Of a stretch of 64,000 nt of DNA, positions 1 to 8,635 are shown piece by piece. This DNA comes from an uncultured bacterium (GTDB lineage: Bacteria > Armatimonadota > UBA5829). Where the stretch lies: assembly GCA_938074205.1 (NCBI GenBank), contig CALJES010000001.1, positions 100,268-164,267 of the forward strand, in the 5' to 3' direction. The notes beneath the pieces were generated by a model, which saw only the letters and a program-made list of their open reading frames with translations, had not been told where the DNA came from and did no database searches. Within the stretch, counting starts at the first letter, position 1. Each line of letters opens with the position of its first letter. The position numbers were made by a program, and so were the translations under genes.

Positions 1-1
1 T

Positions 2-265
2 GGCACCCGCACGTTGATAGCAGACTACTTTGTTATAGCAAGCGGGACGTCAAACACTCACATCCGAGCCATAGCCGACGGACTCGTAATCGACGGCAAG
101 CACCGAGGGCTAAAGAAGGATCGAGTGGAGGGTTACAAGGAGGCACGGTGGGTGCTCGTCGACTATGGGGATATTGTCGTCCACATCTTCGCGCCTGAGG
201 AGAGAGCCTACTACGACATCGAATCTCTTTGGCGCGAGACGGCGCTCAAACTCAGCAGTTCCTAA
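2..265 (+). CDS. rsfS: Ribosomal silencing factor RsfS (5'-truncated by window edge)
   Basis: This is the C-terminal ~87 residues of an RsfS/YbeB/Iojap protein, which binds ribosomal protein L14 and blocks subunit joining when nutrients are scarce. The family hallmark is present: a DYFVIASGTS strand, then an RH/GYKEARWVLVDYGDIVVHIF-type core and the Y-D-IE-LW tail that ends RsfS proteins. The frame is open to the first bases of the window and family members start about 20-30 residues earlier, so the true start lies outside. A TTG at 14 is in frame but would cut the domain. Transcription runs toward the TPR gene 47 bp downstream. Confidence 0.9.
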   Translation, partial: GTRTLIADYFVIASGTSNTHIRAIADGLVIDGKHRGLKKDRVEGYKEARWVLVDYGDIVVHIFAPEERAYYDIESLWRETALKLSSS

Positions 266-312
266 AACTACTGCGAGTGCCGCGATGAATGCATTCTTAG
301 AGGTACTATCGC

Positions 313-963
313 GTGGATCCTGAGACTGTCAGGAGACAAATCGAGTTCGAACGGCTCTTCCGAGCCGCGCACGTGTGCAGAATGCGCGGTGATTACCAGC
401 AAGCCCAACTTCTGATAAATGAAGCCCTCCAACTGCAACCAGAAAATCTCGATGCCCGAGAATTTGCTGCCGACATTCTGTTTGCCAGAGGAGAACTCGA
501 AAAGGCGCTGGAGGAGTATAAGTCCATCCTGCAAGCTGACAGGTCCAGAGCATCCGCAGAGGAAAAGTTTGCAAAGATAACTGTCGAACTGGCCGAAGCT
601 AGGCGCCAACGGGAATTGCTGAAGCAAGCTATCGAGAATCCCGAACTGTTCAGAAGCTTTTATAAGCTCCCTCCACGAAGCCCTTTTGTTGCCGCTTTTC
701 TTTCTGCGATACCCGGGTTGGGACACGTATATTGCGGACAGTACGGCAAAGGCATTGCTATATTCCTTGGCGTCATAATCTCGTGGCTAATATTCCTAAC
801 CGTCCGTCCAAACGTAAGCGGTTCTCCAGATCCGATCACCCGCTTCGTGCAAAATCTGAACGTGACAGCAGTATTTTTCCTGTGCTTGGCTTTTGCCCTC
901 CACCTATACGCTGTCCTCGACGCTAGTTTAGCAGCTGAAAGGTCCCACAGGGATACTCTATAG
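313..963 (+). CDS. TPR protein with C-terminal membrane segments (TM2-like)
   Basis: 216 residues. The N-terminal half (about 15-115) is helical and TPR-like, with spacing typical of paired TPR units (GDYQQAQLLINEALQLQP, then GELEKALEEYKSIL). The C-terminal half holds a P-G-L-G-H-x-Y-x-G-Q-x-x-K-G turn (about 139-152), as in TM2/DUF5683-type membrane proteins, followed by two hydrophobic helices near 153-170 and 190-208. The start is a GTG preceded at good distance by AGAGG. It lies 47 bp after rsfS and may be co-transcribed. The role is unknown; a membrane-anchored scaffold is a reasonable guess. Confidence 0.75.
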   Translation: MDPETVRRQIEFERLFRAAHVCRMRGDYQQAQLLINEALQLQPENLDAREFAADILFARGELEKALEEYKSILQADRSRASAEEKFAKITVELAEARRQRELLKQAIENPELFRSFYKLPPRSPFVAAFLSAIPGLGHVYCGQYGKGIAIFLGVIISWLIFLTVRPNVSGSPDPITRFVQNLNVTAVFFLCLAFALHLYAVLDASLAAERSHRDTL

Positions 964-1195
964 AAGTTACTCATCCATAAGAAGCAAAGTGCTCGGCAGG
1001 TAAGCAGACTTTGTCAATCCGTGACCGCTGAAACCCGCCATCCACTTAGCCGTTCGCGACTTTATAGGTTGTCTATCGCTTTTGTCAATGCGGCTCATCT
1101 CGTTAGCAAACTGCTCACGCCCTGTTGCGGGAAGCTAATTTGCCCGAAGCGGATCAAGGTTCCTCGATTCTCAGCGAAAGCCTTCACTGCCTTGT

Positions 1196-1225
1196 TTGCT
1201 AAGAACGAAACACGAAGGCTATAAT
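1196..1225 (+). promoter_or_regulatory. Likely sigma-70 promoter of accDA
   Basis: A perfect -10 hexamer TATAAT at 1220-1225 is preceded 18 bp upstream by TTGCTA (1196-1201, 4 of 6 matches to the -35 consensus). It lies just before the accD ribosome binding site (GGAGG, about 1246-1250) and start at 1259, giving a short leader of about 25 nt. The rest of the gap after the TPR gene (964-1195) shows no gene or strong structure that I can recognise. Confidence 0.6.
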
Positions 1226-1258
1226 ATGGAGGCTAGCTTGTGCTTGGAGGTTTTTCTT

Positions 1259-2128
1259 ATGTCCGCAGCAGCTTGGTTTAAATCCCGCGTCGGAGCAGAC
1301 CGACAGGCAGTCAGGCAAAGCGTTGACGCGCTTCCCGACGGTTTGTGGACTAAGTGCCCCAAATGCAATGAAATACTTTTCAGCAAGGAACTCGAGAAGA
1401 ACTTGCGCGTGTGCAGCAAGTGCGGATATCATTACCGGCTCACCGCTTGGGAGCGTATCCAGATAACAGTAGACGAAGGCACATTCAAAGAAATAGAGGC
1501 GGGACTCGTAACCGTTAATCCACTCAACTTTCCTGACTATGAAGCCAAAATCGAGCGAGACAAGTTGAAGACAGGGCTAAATGACGGAATGGTAGTAGGT
1601 CTAGCTGAGATCGGCGGACACCCCGTCGGATTGGGAGTAACAGATTGGTTTATGGGAGGAAGCATGGGCAGCGTTTACGGCGAAAAAGTTGCCCGTCTCT
1701 TTGAGCTCGCTACAAGTAGAAAGTTGCCTGTGGTTATGTTCACGATGTCGGGCGGCGCTAGAATGCAAGAAGGAATTCTCTCGCTAATGCAGATGGCAAA
1801 AACTGCAGCGGCCGTTGCTAGGCATTCAAAAGCGCACTTACCCTACATTGTCGTCCTCACCGATCCAACGACAGCAGGGGTTCACGCTAGTTTTGCATCT
1901 CTCGGCGATTTCATTTTCGCTGAGCCCGGTGCTTTGATAGGATTCGCGGGCGCCAGGGTTGCGGCACAGGCCGGTTTGATCGAAAGGCCAGCAAACTTCC
2001 AAACCGCCGAGTTTCAACTTGAGCACGGGATGATTGACCGAATCCTGCCGAGGCGTGAAATAAAGCCCACGATCATCAAGGTGCTCGACTTTTGCATGGG
2101 CAAGGAGGTCACTTCTGATGCCGAGTAA
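1259..2128 (+). CDS. accD: Acetyl-CoA carboxylase carboxyltransferase subunit beta
   Basis: 289 residues. AccD with AccA forms the carboxyltransferase of bacterial acetyl-CoA carboxylase, moving CO2 from carboxybiotin to acetyl-CoA to make malonyl-CoA for fatty acids. The N-terminal zinc ribbon is complete (C33-x2-C36 and C52-x2-C55), followed by the crotonase-fold domain with the M-S-G-G-A-R-M-Q-E-G oxyanion segment and the DPTTAGVHASFASLGD region. I chose the ATG at 1259 because GGAGG sits 8-12 nt upstream and it matches the usual AccD N-terminus; a TTG at 1196 lies within the promoter. Its last 11 bp overlap accA, indicating translational coupling. No accB or accC is in the window. Confidence 0.95.
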   Translation: MSAAAWFKSRVGADRQAVRQSVDALPDGLWTKCPKCNEILFSKELEKNLRVCSKCGYHYRLTAWERIQITVDEGTFKEIEAGLVTVNPLNFPDYEAKIERDKLKTGLNDGMVVGLAEIGGHPVGLGVTDWFMGGSMGSVYGEKVARLFELATSRKLPVVMFTMSGGARMQEGILSLMQMAKTAAAVARHSKAHLPYIVVLTDPTTAGVHASFASLGDFIFAEPGALIGFAGARVAAQAGLIERPANFQTAEFQLEHGMIDRILPRREIKPTIIKVLDFCMGKEVTSDAE

Positions 2129-3152
2129 AGACTGGACTGTCCTTGATTTCGAAAAGCCCATAGCCGAGCTGGACGAACAAATAGCTCAAATCAGGCGCCT
2201 GACACAAGAGCAAGGGATAGACCGGTCGGAGGAAATAGCCGCTCTCGAGCGGGACCGCGATCGCGCAATCGAGGAAATCTTTTCGAAACTCACCCCTTGG
2301 GACCGCGTCTTGTTGGCACGGCATCCCAAACGCCCGTACACTCTGGATTACGTTCGAGTTATCTTTGACGACTACGTAGAGCTACATGGTGACCGATTGT
2401 ATGGAGACGACCACGCCATGGTCGGGGGAATAGCAACACTTGAAAACCGGCATGTCGTCTTCGTAGGCCAGCAGAAGGGACGCGACCTGAAGGAACGTCA
2501 ATACCGCAACTTCGGCATGGCAAAGCCTGACGGTTACCGGAAGGCTCTGCGACTGATGAAACTGGCTGAGAAGTTCAGAAGGCCCGTTATTACGTTTGTA
2601 GACACGCCGGCAGCAGATTGCAGCGTTGACGCCGAAGCCCGAGGAATCAGCGAATCGATTGCTCGGAATATGATGGACATGTCAATCCTGGGAACGCCAA
2701 TCATTTCCGTAATACTGGGAGAGGGCGGAAGTGGTGGTGCAATCGGCATTGCCGTGGCGGACAGGGTCCTTATGATGGAGAATGCAATCTACTCAGTTAT
2801 TCCACCTGAAGGCTGTGCGGCAATTCTGTGGCGCGATCCGTCGAAATACAAAGAAATGGCAGCTGCTCTGCGGATTACTAGCGCTGATGCGCTCGAACTG
2901 GGCGTCGTGGACGAGGTAATCAAGGAACCCTTGGGCGGAGCTCACAGAAGCCCCGAAGCCGCAGCCCAAAGTGTCAAATCTGCGATACTCAGACACCTCG
3001 AAGAACTTGAGAAGATACCGATCCAAAAGCTAGTAGACGCCAGATACAAGAAGTTCAGGTCGATGGGAGTCTTCGAGGACATCTCCAAGAAGAAACCGCA
3101 TAAGGAAGAACTCTCTGAGCCAGAGGCACAGGAGGATCAATGCGAGGCGTGA
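2118..3152 (+). CDS. accA: Acetyl-CoA carboxylase carboxyltransferase subunit alpha
   Basis: 344 residues, the usual AccA length plus a charged 20-residue tail. The coiled N-terminal region (FEKPIAELDEQIAQIRRL, about residues 9-27) and the crotonase-fold core (P-G-x-x-K type region replaced here by the GRDLKERQYRNFGMAKPDGYRKALRLM region, then G-E-G-G-S-G-G-A-I-G) are characteristic. It partners AccD in cytosolic malonyl-CoA synthesis. The ATG at 2118 is served by AAGGAGG at 2102-2108, inside accD. Its own 3' end carries the AGGAGG (3130-3135) that serves the next gene, so the beta-helix gene is tied to the acc operon. Confidence 0.95.
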   Translation: MPSKDWTVLDFEKPIAELDEQIAQIRRLTQEQGIDRSEEIAALERDRDRAIEEIFSKLTPWDRVLLARHPKRPYTLDYVRVIFDDYVELHGDRLYGDDHAMVGGIATLENRHVVFVGQQKGRDLKERQYRNFGMAKPDGYRKALRLMKLAEKFRRPVITFVDTPAADCSVDAEARGISESIARNMMDMSILGTPIISVILGEGGSGGAIGIAVADRVLMMENAIYSVIPPEGCAAILWRDPSKYKEMAAALRITSADALELGVVDEVIKEPLGGAHRSPEAAAQSVKSAILRHLEELEKIPIQKLVDARYKKFRSMGVFEDISKKKPHKEELSEPEAQEDQCEA

Positions 3153-4387
3153 TAAATGTGGGCATACTATTCTTGGTACTCGCATCGGCTAGAACGACGG
3201 AAGCCGCTCAAGTCAGTGTGACGGCAGTCGACTTGGTCAAAGCAGGCAAGATCGATATTGCGCGAGCCTCGTGGTGGGGATTTGATCCGGAGGACGCAAC
3301 TGAGTGCTTGCAAGCCGCGATAGATTCGAAAGTTAAAACGCTGATCATAGACAACGTTGGTAAATCTTGGATTGTGAGACCAATCCGGCTCACCAGTAAC
3401 CAGAAGATTATCTTCGAACCCGGTGTAGAAGTCTTGGCGAAGGCTGGAGAGTTCAGAGGACCGGCGGATAGTCTCTTTACCGCCTCGAACGCTGAGAACA
3501 TCGAGATTATAGGTTACGGCGCAATAGTCTGTATGCGACGTGACGACTATGCGAATGCTCCATACAAAAAGGCTGAGTGGCGCATGGCACTCGCTCTACG
3601 AAGCTGTCGAAACGTGAAGATATATGGGTTGACCCTGGCAGAAAGCGGAGGAGACGGCATATACCTTGGAGTGGGAACAAGGGGCGTACCCAACAGAGAT
3701 ATTGTTATTAAGGATGTTACGTGTGACAGGAATTACAGACAAGGCATAAGTGTTATTTCTGCTGAGAGGTTGCTGATAGAGAACGTGAGTTTGACAAATA
3801 CTTCGGGCACAGCACCGCAGTCTGGTATCGACCTAGAACCCAACCAAGCCGATGAGAGGTTGGTTGACATCACGATAAGAAACTGTACAACACAGGGCAA
3901 CAGTGGGTTTGGGTATCAGTTTCATTTGACGTCTTTGAAAGCATCCTCTAAGCCCGTGTCAATTCGAGTAGAAAACTGTCGATCCTTTGATGACAAGGTT
4001 GGATCTTTGCAGATAACAACCGGCCGCAATGTGGAGGACGCCGTGCGTGGCGTCATAGAATTCGTCAGGTGCGAATTCAACGGCGGCGGCAATCAAGGCA
4101 TCGGAATTGACGGCAATGCTGGCGGAGCATGTAACATAAAATTCGAAGACTGCGTTGTGGAAAATGCGTCGTTGTGTAAACCGCCAGTATCTCCCGTGAC
4201 CATCTCTGGGCCCGCTCAAGGAATTAGCTTTCTGAATCTGCTGGTGCGCGATCCGATAAGACGACGTCCCATCACGCACAATGGTTACGACGAAGTGCCA
4301 CCGGAAGCCGTCAAGGGCAGCATAATCGTAGAGCAGAACGGTAAACCTTATACAATCCACATAACTCCGACAACCTTGAGCGAATGA
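3140..4387 (+). CDS. Secreted right-handed beta-helix protein (pectate-lyase/GH28-like fold)
   Basis: 415 residues with a clear N-terminal signal peptide (hydrophobic stretch 4-17, A-x-A cleavage area near 22). The rest is built of short beta-strand coils rich in asparagine and glycine (N-I-E-I-I-G-Y-G, N-V-K-I-Y-G-L-T, D-I-V-I-K-D-V-T, L-L-I-E-N-V-S-L, D-I-T-I-R-N-C-T), the PbH1 pattern of polysaccharide lyases, epimerases and GH28 enzymes. I see no certain catalytic residues, so the substrate is unknown. Its ATG overlaps the end of accA by 13 bp and it is followed after 10 bp by a sulfatase, suggesting joint action on a glycan outside the cytoplasm. Confidence 0.8.
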   Translation: MRGVINVGILFLVLASARTTEAAQVSVTAVDLVKAGKIDIARASWWGFDPEDATECLQAAIDSKVKTLIIDNVGKSWIVRPIRLTSNQKIIFEPGVEVLAKAGEFRGPADSLFTASNAENIEIIGYGAIVCMRRDDYANAPYKKAEWRMALALRSCRNVKIYGLTLAESGGDGIYLGVGTRGVPNRDIVIKDVTCDRNYRQGISVISAERLLIENVSLTNTSGTAPQSGIDLEPNQADERLVDITIRNCTTQGNSGFGYQFHLTSLKASSKPVSIRVENCRSFDDKVGSLQITTGRNVEDAVRGVIEFVRCEFNGGGNQGIGIDGNAGGACNIKFEDCVVENASLCKPPVSPVTISGPAQGISFLNLLVRDPIRRRPITHNGYDEVPPEAVKGSIIVEQNGKPYTIHITPTTLSE

Positions 4388-4397
4388 GGCTTTTCAA

Positions 4398-5948
4398 ATG
4401 GCTGACCGTCCCAATATCGTGCTAATTGTAGTTGACGACATGGGTTATTCGGACATCGGTTGCTACGGCGGTGAGATCGAGACTCCAAATATTGACCGGC
4501 TTGCGGCAGAGGGCATGCGGTTTAGCCGGTTCTATAACAACGCCGTTTGTATGCCGACGAGGGCATCGATCTTGACCGGGCTTTATCCACATCAGGTCGG
4601 AGCTGGAAATAAAGCGCGATTAGTTGAGACAGGTAACGTAACGATAGCAGAAGTCCTACAACAAGCAGGTTACAACACTTTTATGTCCGGCAAATGGCAC
4701 AATGGATCACGACCCGGAATGCTGCCGCTCGACCGAGGCTTTCGCAAGTATTGGGGTCTATTGTCGGGCAGTTCTAACTACTTCAATCCCGGACTTCGAC
4801 GCCAAGGCGAGCCTGAGCCGGCACACAAACGCCCTGGCGATACGCGCCCTTGGGGCGAGGATGACAAAATAATTCATCCATTCACACCTGAAGATCCGGA
4901 TTTTTATGCCACCGACGCGTTTACTGAGCGCGCAGTTCAGTTCCTAGACAAGTACGGGAAGGAAGATCGTCCCTTCTTTTTATATTTGGCTTATACCGCC
5001 CCACATTTTCCAATTCAGGCACGGCCGAAAGAGATTGAAAAATACCGCGGAAAATATCTTATTGGCTGGGACGAACTAAGACGTCGAAGATTCGAATGCC
5101 AACTGCAACTAGGTCTTGCTGAAAAGCGATGGGGCTTGTCCGAACGCGACGAGCTAGCACCTAGATGGGATGACGTGGGTAACAAAGAGGAATGGGACCT
5201 GAAAATGGCGGTGTACGCCGCTATGATAGACCGCATGGACCAAGGCATTGGCCTGGTGTTGAACAAGATAAGGGAACTCAATAGGGAAGAGAACACCCTG
5301 GTAATCTTCCTTTCCGACAACGGCGGATGCGCTGAGCACATTGATTGCACTCCTGACGTGCCTCCAGGACCCATAAACTCCTACAAGACTGTAGACGCGC
5401 CGTGGGCAAACGCCAGCAACACCCCGTTTCGAAGGTTCAAAGCTTTCGATCATGAAGGCGGGATCGCAACACCCTGTGTGATGCATTGGCCGAAGGGCAT
5501 AACGGGCAAAGGCCGCATATGTCACGAAGTAGCCCACGTGATGGATTTAATGCCGACATTTGTTGAACTTGCCGGTGCGATGTATCCAAAAGAACACAAG
5601 GGGCATAAAGTATTGCCTATGGAAGGCAGGAGCTTGGTACCGGCAATGCAAGGCAAAGCAATGGGAGACCGCGAGCCAATATTTTGGGAATTCCAGGGGT
5701 GCCGAGCGGTATTGGCTGGACGGTGGAAACTTGTTACCCAAGGACCAGCAAGAAATCATATCAATGTGCCAATAGGTCACGGCCACGACAAGTGGGAACT
5801 GTATGACATCGAAGCAGACCGATGCGAATTACACGATCTGGCAAAGCAGTACCCTGAGAAGGTAGCCGAGCTAGATGCTCTATGGCAGTACTGGTATAAA
5901 CGATGCGCAGAAACAAACGATATGTATAGTAACCAGCAAAATGAATGA
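4398..5948 (+). CDS. Sulfatase (formylglycine-dependent, arylsulfatase family)
   Basis: 516 residues, type I sulfatase fold. The metal site starts with the VVDD pair (D13, D14) and the maturation motif C51-M-P-T-R is intact; Cys51 would be converted to formylglycine and hydrolyse sulfate esters. The second metal motif SDNGG and a K-W-H element are also present. No signal peptide precedes the first strand, which is unusual for a polysaccharide sulfatase and implies cytosolic action or a non-classical route. The start ATG at 4398 follows the stop of the beta-helix gene by 10 bp, with TGAGG overlapping that stop. No sulfatase-maturing enzyme lies in the window. Confidence 0.92.
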   Translation: MADRPNIVLIVVDDMGYSDIGCYGGEIETPNIDRLAAEGMRFSRFYNNAVCMPTRASILTGLYPHQVGAGNKARLVETGNVTIAEVLQQAGYNTFMSGKWHNGSRPGMLPLDRGFRKYWGLLSGSSNYFNPGLRRQGEPEPAHKRPGDTRPWGEDDKIIHPFTPEDPDFYATDAFTERAVQFLDKYGKEDRPFFLYLAYTAPHFPIQARPKEIEKYRGKYLIGWDELRRRRFECQLQLGLAEKRWGLSERDELAPRWDDVGNKEEWDLKMAVYAAMIDRMDQGIGLVLNKIRELNREENTLVIFLSDNGGCAEHIDCTPDVPPGPINSYKTVDAPWANASNTPFRRFKAFDHEGGIATPCVMHWPKGITGKGRICHEVAHVMDLMPTFVELAGAMYPKEHKGHKVLPMEGRSLVPAMQGKAMGDREPIFWEFQGCRAVLAGRWKLVTQGPARNHINVPIGHGHDKWELYDIEADRCELHDLAKQYPEKVAELDALWQYWYKRCAETNDMYSNQQNE

Positions 5949-6123
5949 CCGAAGTTTTCTGAAGCCTGATCCCAGAGTAGATCTAGCCTTCGAGCAAACG
6001 AGACTTGCGGCCAGCGTACACTTAGGAATTCCGATGACGATACTCGGTGTGTTTGCTTTTCTGGGTGTGCTTCTAGGTAGAGGACCGTTTAAGCACTGGC
6101 TAGTTCGGAACTTCTTTACTTAG
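5941..6123 (+). CDS. Small single-span membrane protein, unknown
   Basis: 60 residues. The ATG at 5941 overlaps the sulfatase stop by 8 bp, a typical coupled start. The first half is polar (DPRVDLAFEQTR), followed by one hydrophobic helix (about 30-48) and a basic C-terminus (GPFKHWLVRNFF). I do not recognise a family. The position, frame coupling and sensible topology favour a real gene, but there is no independent support. Its stop codon interleaves with that of the convergent URO-D gene in the tetranucleotide TTAG (6120-6123). Confidence 0.5.
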   Translation: MNDRSFLKPDPRVDLAFEQTRLAASVHLGIPMTILGVFAFLGVLLGRGPFKHWLVRNFFT

Positions 6124-7256
6124 GCTTGTTTTCTGCCGTGTTCGCGGTAGTATTTAAGCCCTTCCACAAGTGTTTTGATATTCTCCCATGGAACGCCGGG
6201 TGTAATGGAGCTTGATGCACCTAAGAAAAGACCAGTCTTAGGCCCATTAGCCACCAGCCAGTCAAGCTCGCGTTTAACATCAGAGGGGGTGCCCTTGGGC
6301 AGCGTCCTGGTTACAGAAACCCCGGCAATGATTATCAGGTCGTCACCGTCACGTGTTTTCATTCGACATATACGCTCGTAGTCCATGCCATCCTCGTATT
6401 GAAACCCTTGAAAGCCCACAAGGCCGCAGTCGAGGAGCCTTGGAACCATTTCCATCAGATTTCCGTCGCAGTGCCAGATCATCTTGATTCCCGCTTTCAA
6501 ACAGGGCTCTATTGACCGCGCAAAGTGTGGAAACCATATTTTGTCCAGGGTGTCTATTCGAACCAACGTCCCCCGCGAGTCTGCCATATCGTGATCTAGC
6601 CGAACGAGTGGCGGAAGACCCCCTTCGACAACTGCACGCGCTGCAGCGCGGTTCTTTTTCACCGCCAAATCCGCCTGAAGTGCAAAGTGTCTCTCCATAA
6701 CTTCGGGATAAAGGGCGTAAGCAGAAAAATAGTTCACGTATCCATAGGTTCCGTAGGCAAATCCAGGAAACGAGACAATTCCATAAGGGCTTTTCAACAT
6801 GGTTGGCCCAATTGTTTGCTGCAGTTGTCGCTCCCGTTGAATGATTTCCTGGACATACGCGCTTTCATCGAAATCGCGCACAGCTGCCGTGAGTCTAGGG
6901 AAAACGAACGTTTCGAGATGACCGACCACATCCTCTGGGGAATCGATTACCATACCGTCTACAATAACGGTCTCCGCTCCTGTTGTTGCGCCGCGACTTG
7001 CACCTTGATAACCGTGCTCACCCATCGAAATGGGATTCTCGGGAATCCACTGATCCATAAGGCAGGTGCCAATGGCTACTTGCATCGCACGGTAAACATC
7101 GACAGGGTTTCTAGCGTATTCCCCTGGCTGGACTCCGGCGAGCCGCTCAATTATCGAATGCTCCATGATGTTGAGTAGCCAACTGGGTATCCCTTGGGTA
7201 GGCCGCTGATAGATTGTGTCAAGCGCAAGCTGCGCTGTGGGGGTGGTTGGGATCAT
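6120..7256 (-). CDS. URO-D-like (uroporphyrinogen decarboxylase/MtaA superfamily) protein
   Basis: About 378 residues. The C-terminal half matches the URO-D/cobamide methyltransferase TIM barrel: G-I-K-M-I-W-H-C-D-G-N, then L-L-D-C-G-L-V-G-F-Q and the closing G-V-P-W-E-N-I. The H-x-D-G-N form, rather than the H-x-C zinc motif of MtaA/MtbA methyltransferases, and a Ser-rich segment where MtaA has its third Cys ligand argue against a classic zinc site. No haem genes are nearby, so haem synthesis is unlikely. I take the ATG at 7256, 37 nt after the oxidoreductase stop; a TTG at 7343 would overlap that gene. It is the last gene of the 12.0-6.1 kb minus-strand operon. Confidence 0.8.
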   Translation of the reverse strand: MIPTTPTAQLALDTIYQRPTQGIPSWLLNIMEHSIIERLAGVQPGEYARNPVDVYRAMQVAIGTCLMDQWIPENPISMGEHGYQGASRGATTGAETVIVDGMVIDSPEDVVGHLETFVFPRLTAAVRDFDESAYVQEIIQRERQLQQTIGPTMLKSPYGIVSFPGFAYGTYGYVNYFSAYALYPEVMERHFALQADLAVKKNRAAARAVVEGGLPPLVRLDHDMADSRGTLVRIDTLDKIWFPHFARSIEPCLKAGIKMIWHCDGNLMEMVPRLLDCGLVGFQGFQYEDGMDYERICRMKTRDGDDLIIIAGVSVTRTLPKGTPSDVKRELDWLVANGPKTGLFLGASSSITPGVPWENIKTLVEGLKYYREHGRKQA

Positions 7257-7293
7257 TTCGGTTATAGTCCGCTGAAACTTGTAGAACGTTGTG

Positions 7294-8586
7294 TCAGATA
7301 TCCCATTGCCACTCTTGTCGTTTCTTGCGCTTGCCCTTGTCAAAGCTAGGGATCTTCAACAACTCGCCGCCTTTAAGGGCTGACTGGTGTGCAACTATAC
7401 CAGGCGCCGTGTACGCGATGGCTTCGTAAACGTCGATGGCCGGCTGCCTTTCGTTTACGAGTGCATCAATAAATTCATGCGTTAGGAATACGTGCGAACC
7501 CTCATGACCGCTAGGCACTCTGAGTGGCTCTGGCAGCATATCTGTCTTCCACCACTCCGGAATCTCGTACTTTTCGTATTCGGCTGCGGCGCGTTCGAAT
7601 CCGCCGCTGTCCTTCTCCATCTGGCCGCCGACTCTACGAATGATAGCAGGTAAACCATTGGGATGTGGTTCGAAGAAGCTCATCTTGCTCCCATACCACT
7701 GAGCGCGCTCACATCCCCCAAAAGCACCACGCCAATTAACCGATACCCTAAAAGGATGGCCGCGATCTGTTTTGAAGAAAGCCGTTTCACACCAGAAGGG
7801 GTTGTTGTAGCGGTTTGGAAAGTTAATTGGATCACCGTCGCCCCACCCCAAGCAAGTAACCTCTACGAGTCTCTCACCGGTTAGTCCGATAAGAAACGCA
7901 GTGCAGTGGGTGGGATAGAGCATTGGCGGAAGTCCGTGCCTCCAGGTCGGCTTGCCGTTCTCATCATACCAAAGGACGTGCTCCATACCTGCGTGTAAGT
8001 ATTCAGCTTCGGCGTAGTATATTTCCCCGAACTTACCTTCGGCATACCACTTCCTCGCAGAAATCATCGCCTGGTGATAATAACTGGTTTCAGCCATCAT
8101 ATATGTCAGACCCGTCTGTTCAACAGTTTCCACCAGCTCATGGCATTCGTCGAGGCTCATAGCTGCAGGCACGGCACAAATTACGTGCTTCCCCGCCTTT
8201 AGGCAAGCCACCGAGTGTCGCACGTGATCTGGCGCACCGGTGAAGACGGCGACGGCATCTACATTCTTATCCTTTATCAGCTCTTCGAGCGAATCGTAAA
8301 CAGTATCGCATTTGAACCGATTGCGCAATGCTTCGCGTCTATCAGGGCGCAAATCAGCAACAGCCGTAACCACACAATTTGGATGTTCAGACCAATAAAA
8401 AGCTGTTCCAAATCCGCCGCCAACTACGCCTATTCTGATCTTTTTATCCGACGCCATTGCACGTACCTCCTCAGATGATGTTAGTATTCTAGCAACCGCC
8501 AGACCGAAGAATGCGCCTCCGCTTTTTTGAAAGAACTCCCTTCTAGTCATGCGTACGTTTATTCGCCGACTACTCCTATCGTTCAT
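7294..8586 (-). CDS. Gfo/Idh/MocA family oxidoreductase with Tat signal
   Basis: 430 residues. Residues 13-35 carry a twin-arginine signal (M-T-R-R-E-F-F-Q-K followed by a hydrophobic stretch), so the enzyme is probably exported folded with its cofactor. The Rossmann domain follows (I-R-I-G-V-V-G-G-G-F-G, about 50-60), with the family's A-G-K-H-V-I-C-A-V-P segment, where many members have E-K-P. The C-terminal alpha/beta domain keeps a GHEGSH-type loop. Such enzymes oxidise or reduce sugar or inositol hydroxyls with NAD(P). Its position between an amidohydrolase and a URO-D-like gene suggests a step in glycan or sugar-derivative breakdown. The substrate cannot be read from sequence. Confidence 0.88.
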   Translation of the reverse strand: MNDRSSRRINVRMTRREFFQKSGGAFFGLAVARILTSSEEVRAMASDKKIRIGVVGGGFGTAFYWSEHPNCVVTAVADLRPDRREALRNRFKCDTVYDSLEELIKDKNVDAVAVFTGAPDHVRHSVACLKAGKHVICAVPAAMSLDECHELVETVEQTGLTYMMAETSYYHQAMISARKWYAEGKFGEIYYAEAEYLHAGMEHVLWYDENGKPTWRHGLPPMLYPTHCTAFLIGLTGERLVEVTCLGWGDGDPINFPNRYNNPFWCETAFFKTDRGHPFRVSVNWRGAFGGCERAQWYGSKMSFFEPHPNGLPAIIRRVGGQMEKDSGGFERAAAEYEKYEIPEWWKTDMLPEPLRVPSGHEGSHVFLTHEFIDALVNERQPAIDVYEAIAYTAPGIVAHQSALKGGELLKIPSFDKGKRKKRQEWQWDI

Positions 8587-8635
8587 AGCTCAACCTAGCT
8601 AAAGCCCACTCGCAAACAGCTCAAGGAGTTTTCTG

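Noticed and set aside
1196-1258. N-terminal extension of accD from a TTG
   Set aside because: It would cover the promoter and ribosome site, and the ATG at 1259 matches the family N-terminus.
6120-7256. Calling the URO-D-like proteins HemE
   Set aside because: Neither has the HemE N-terminal arginine signature and no haem biosynthesis genes are near either gene.
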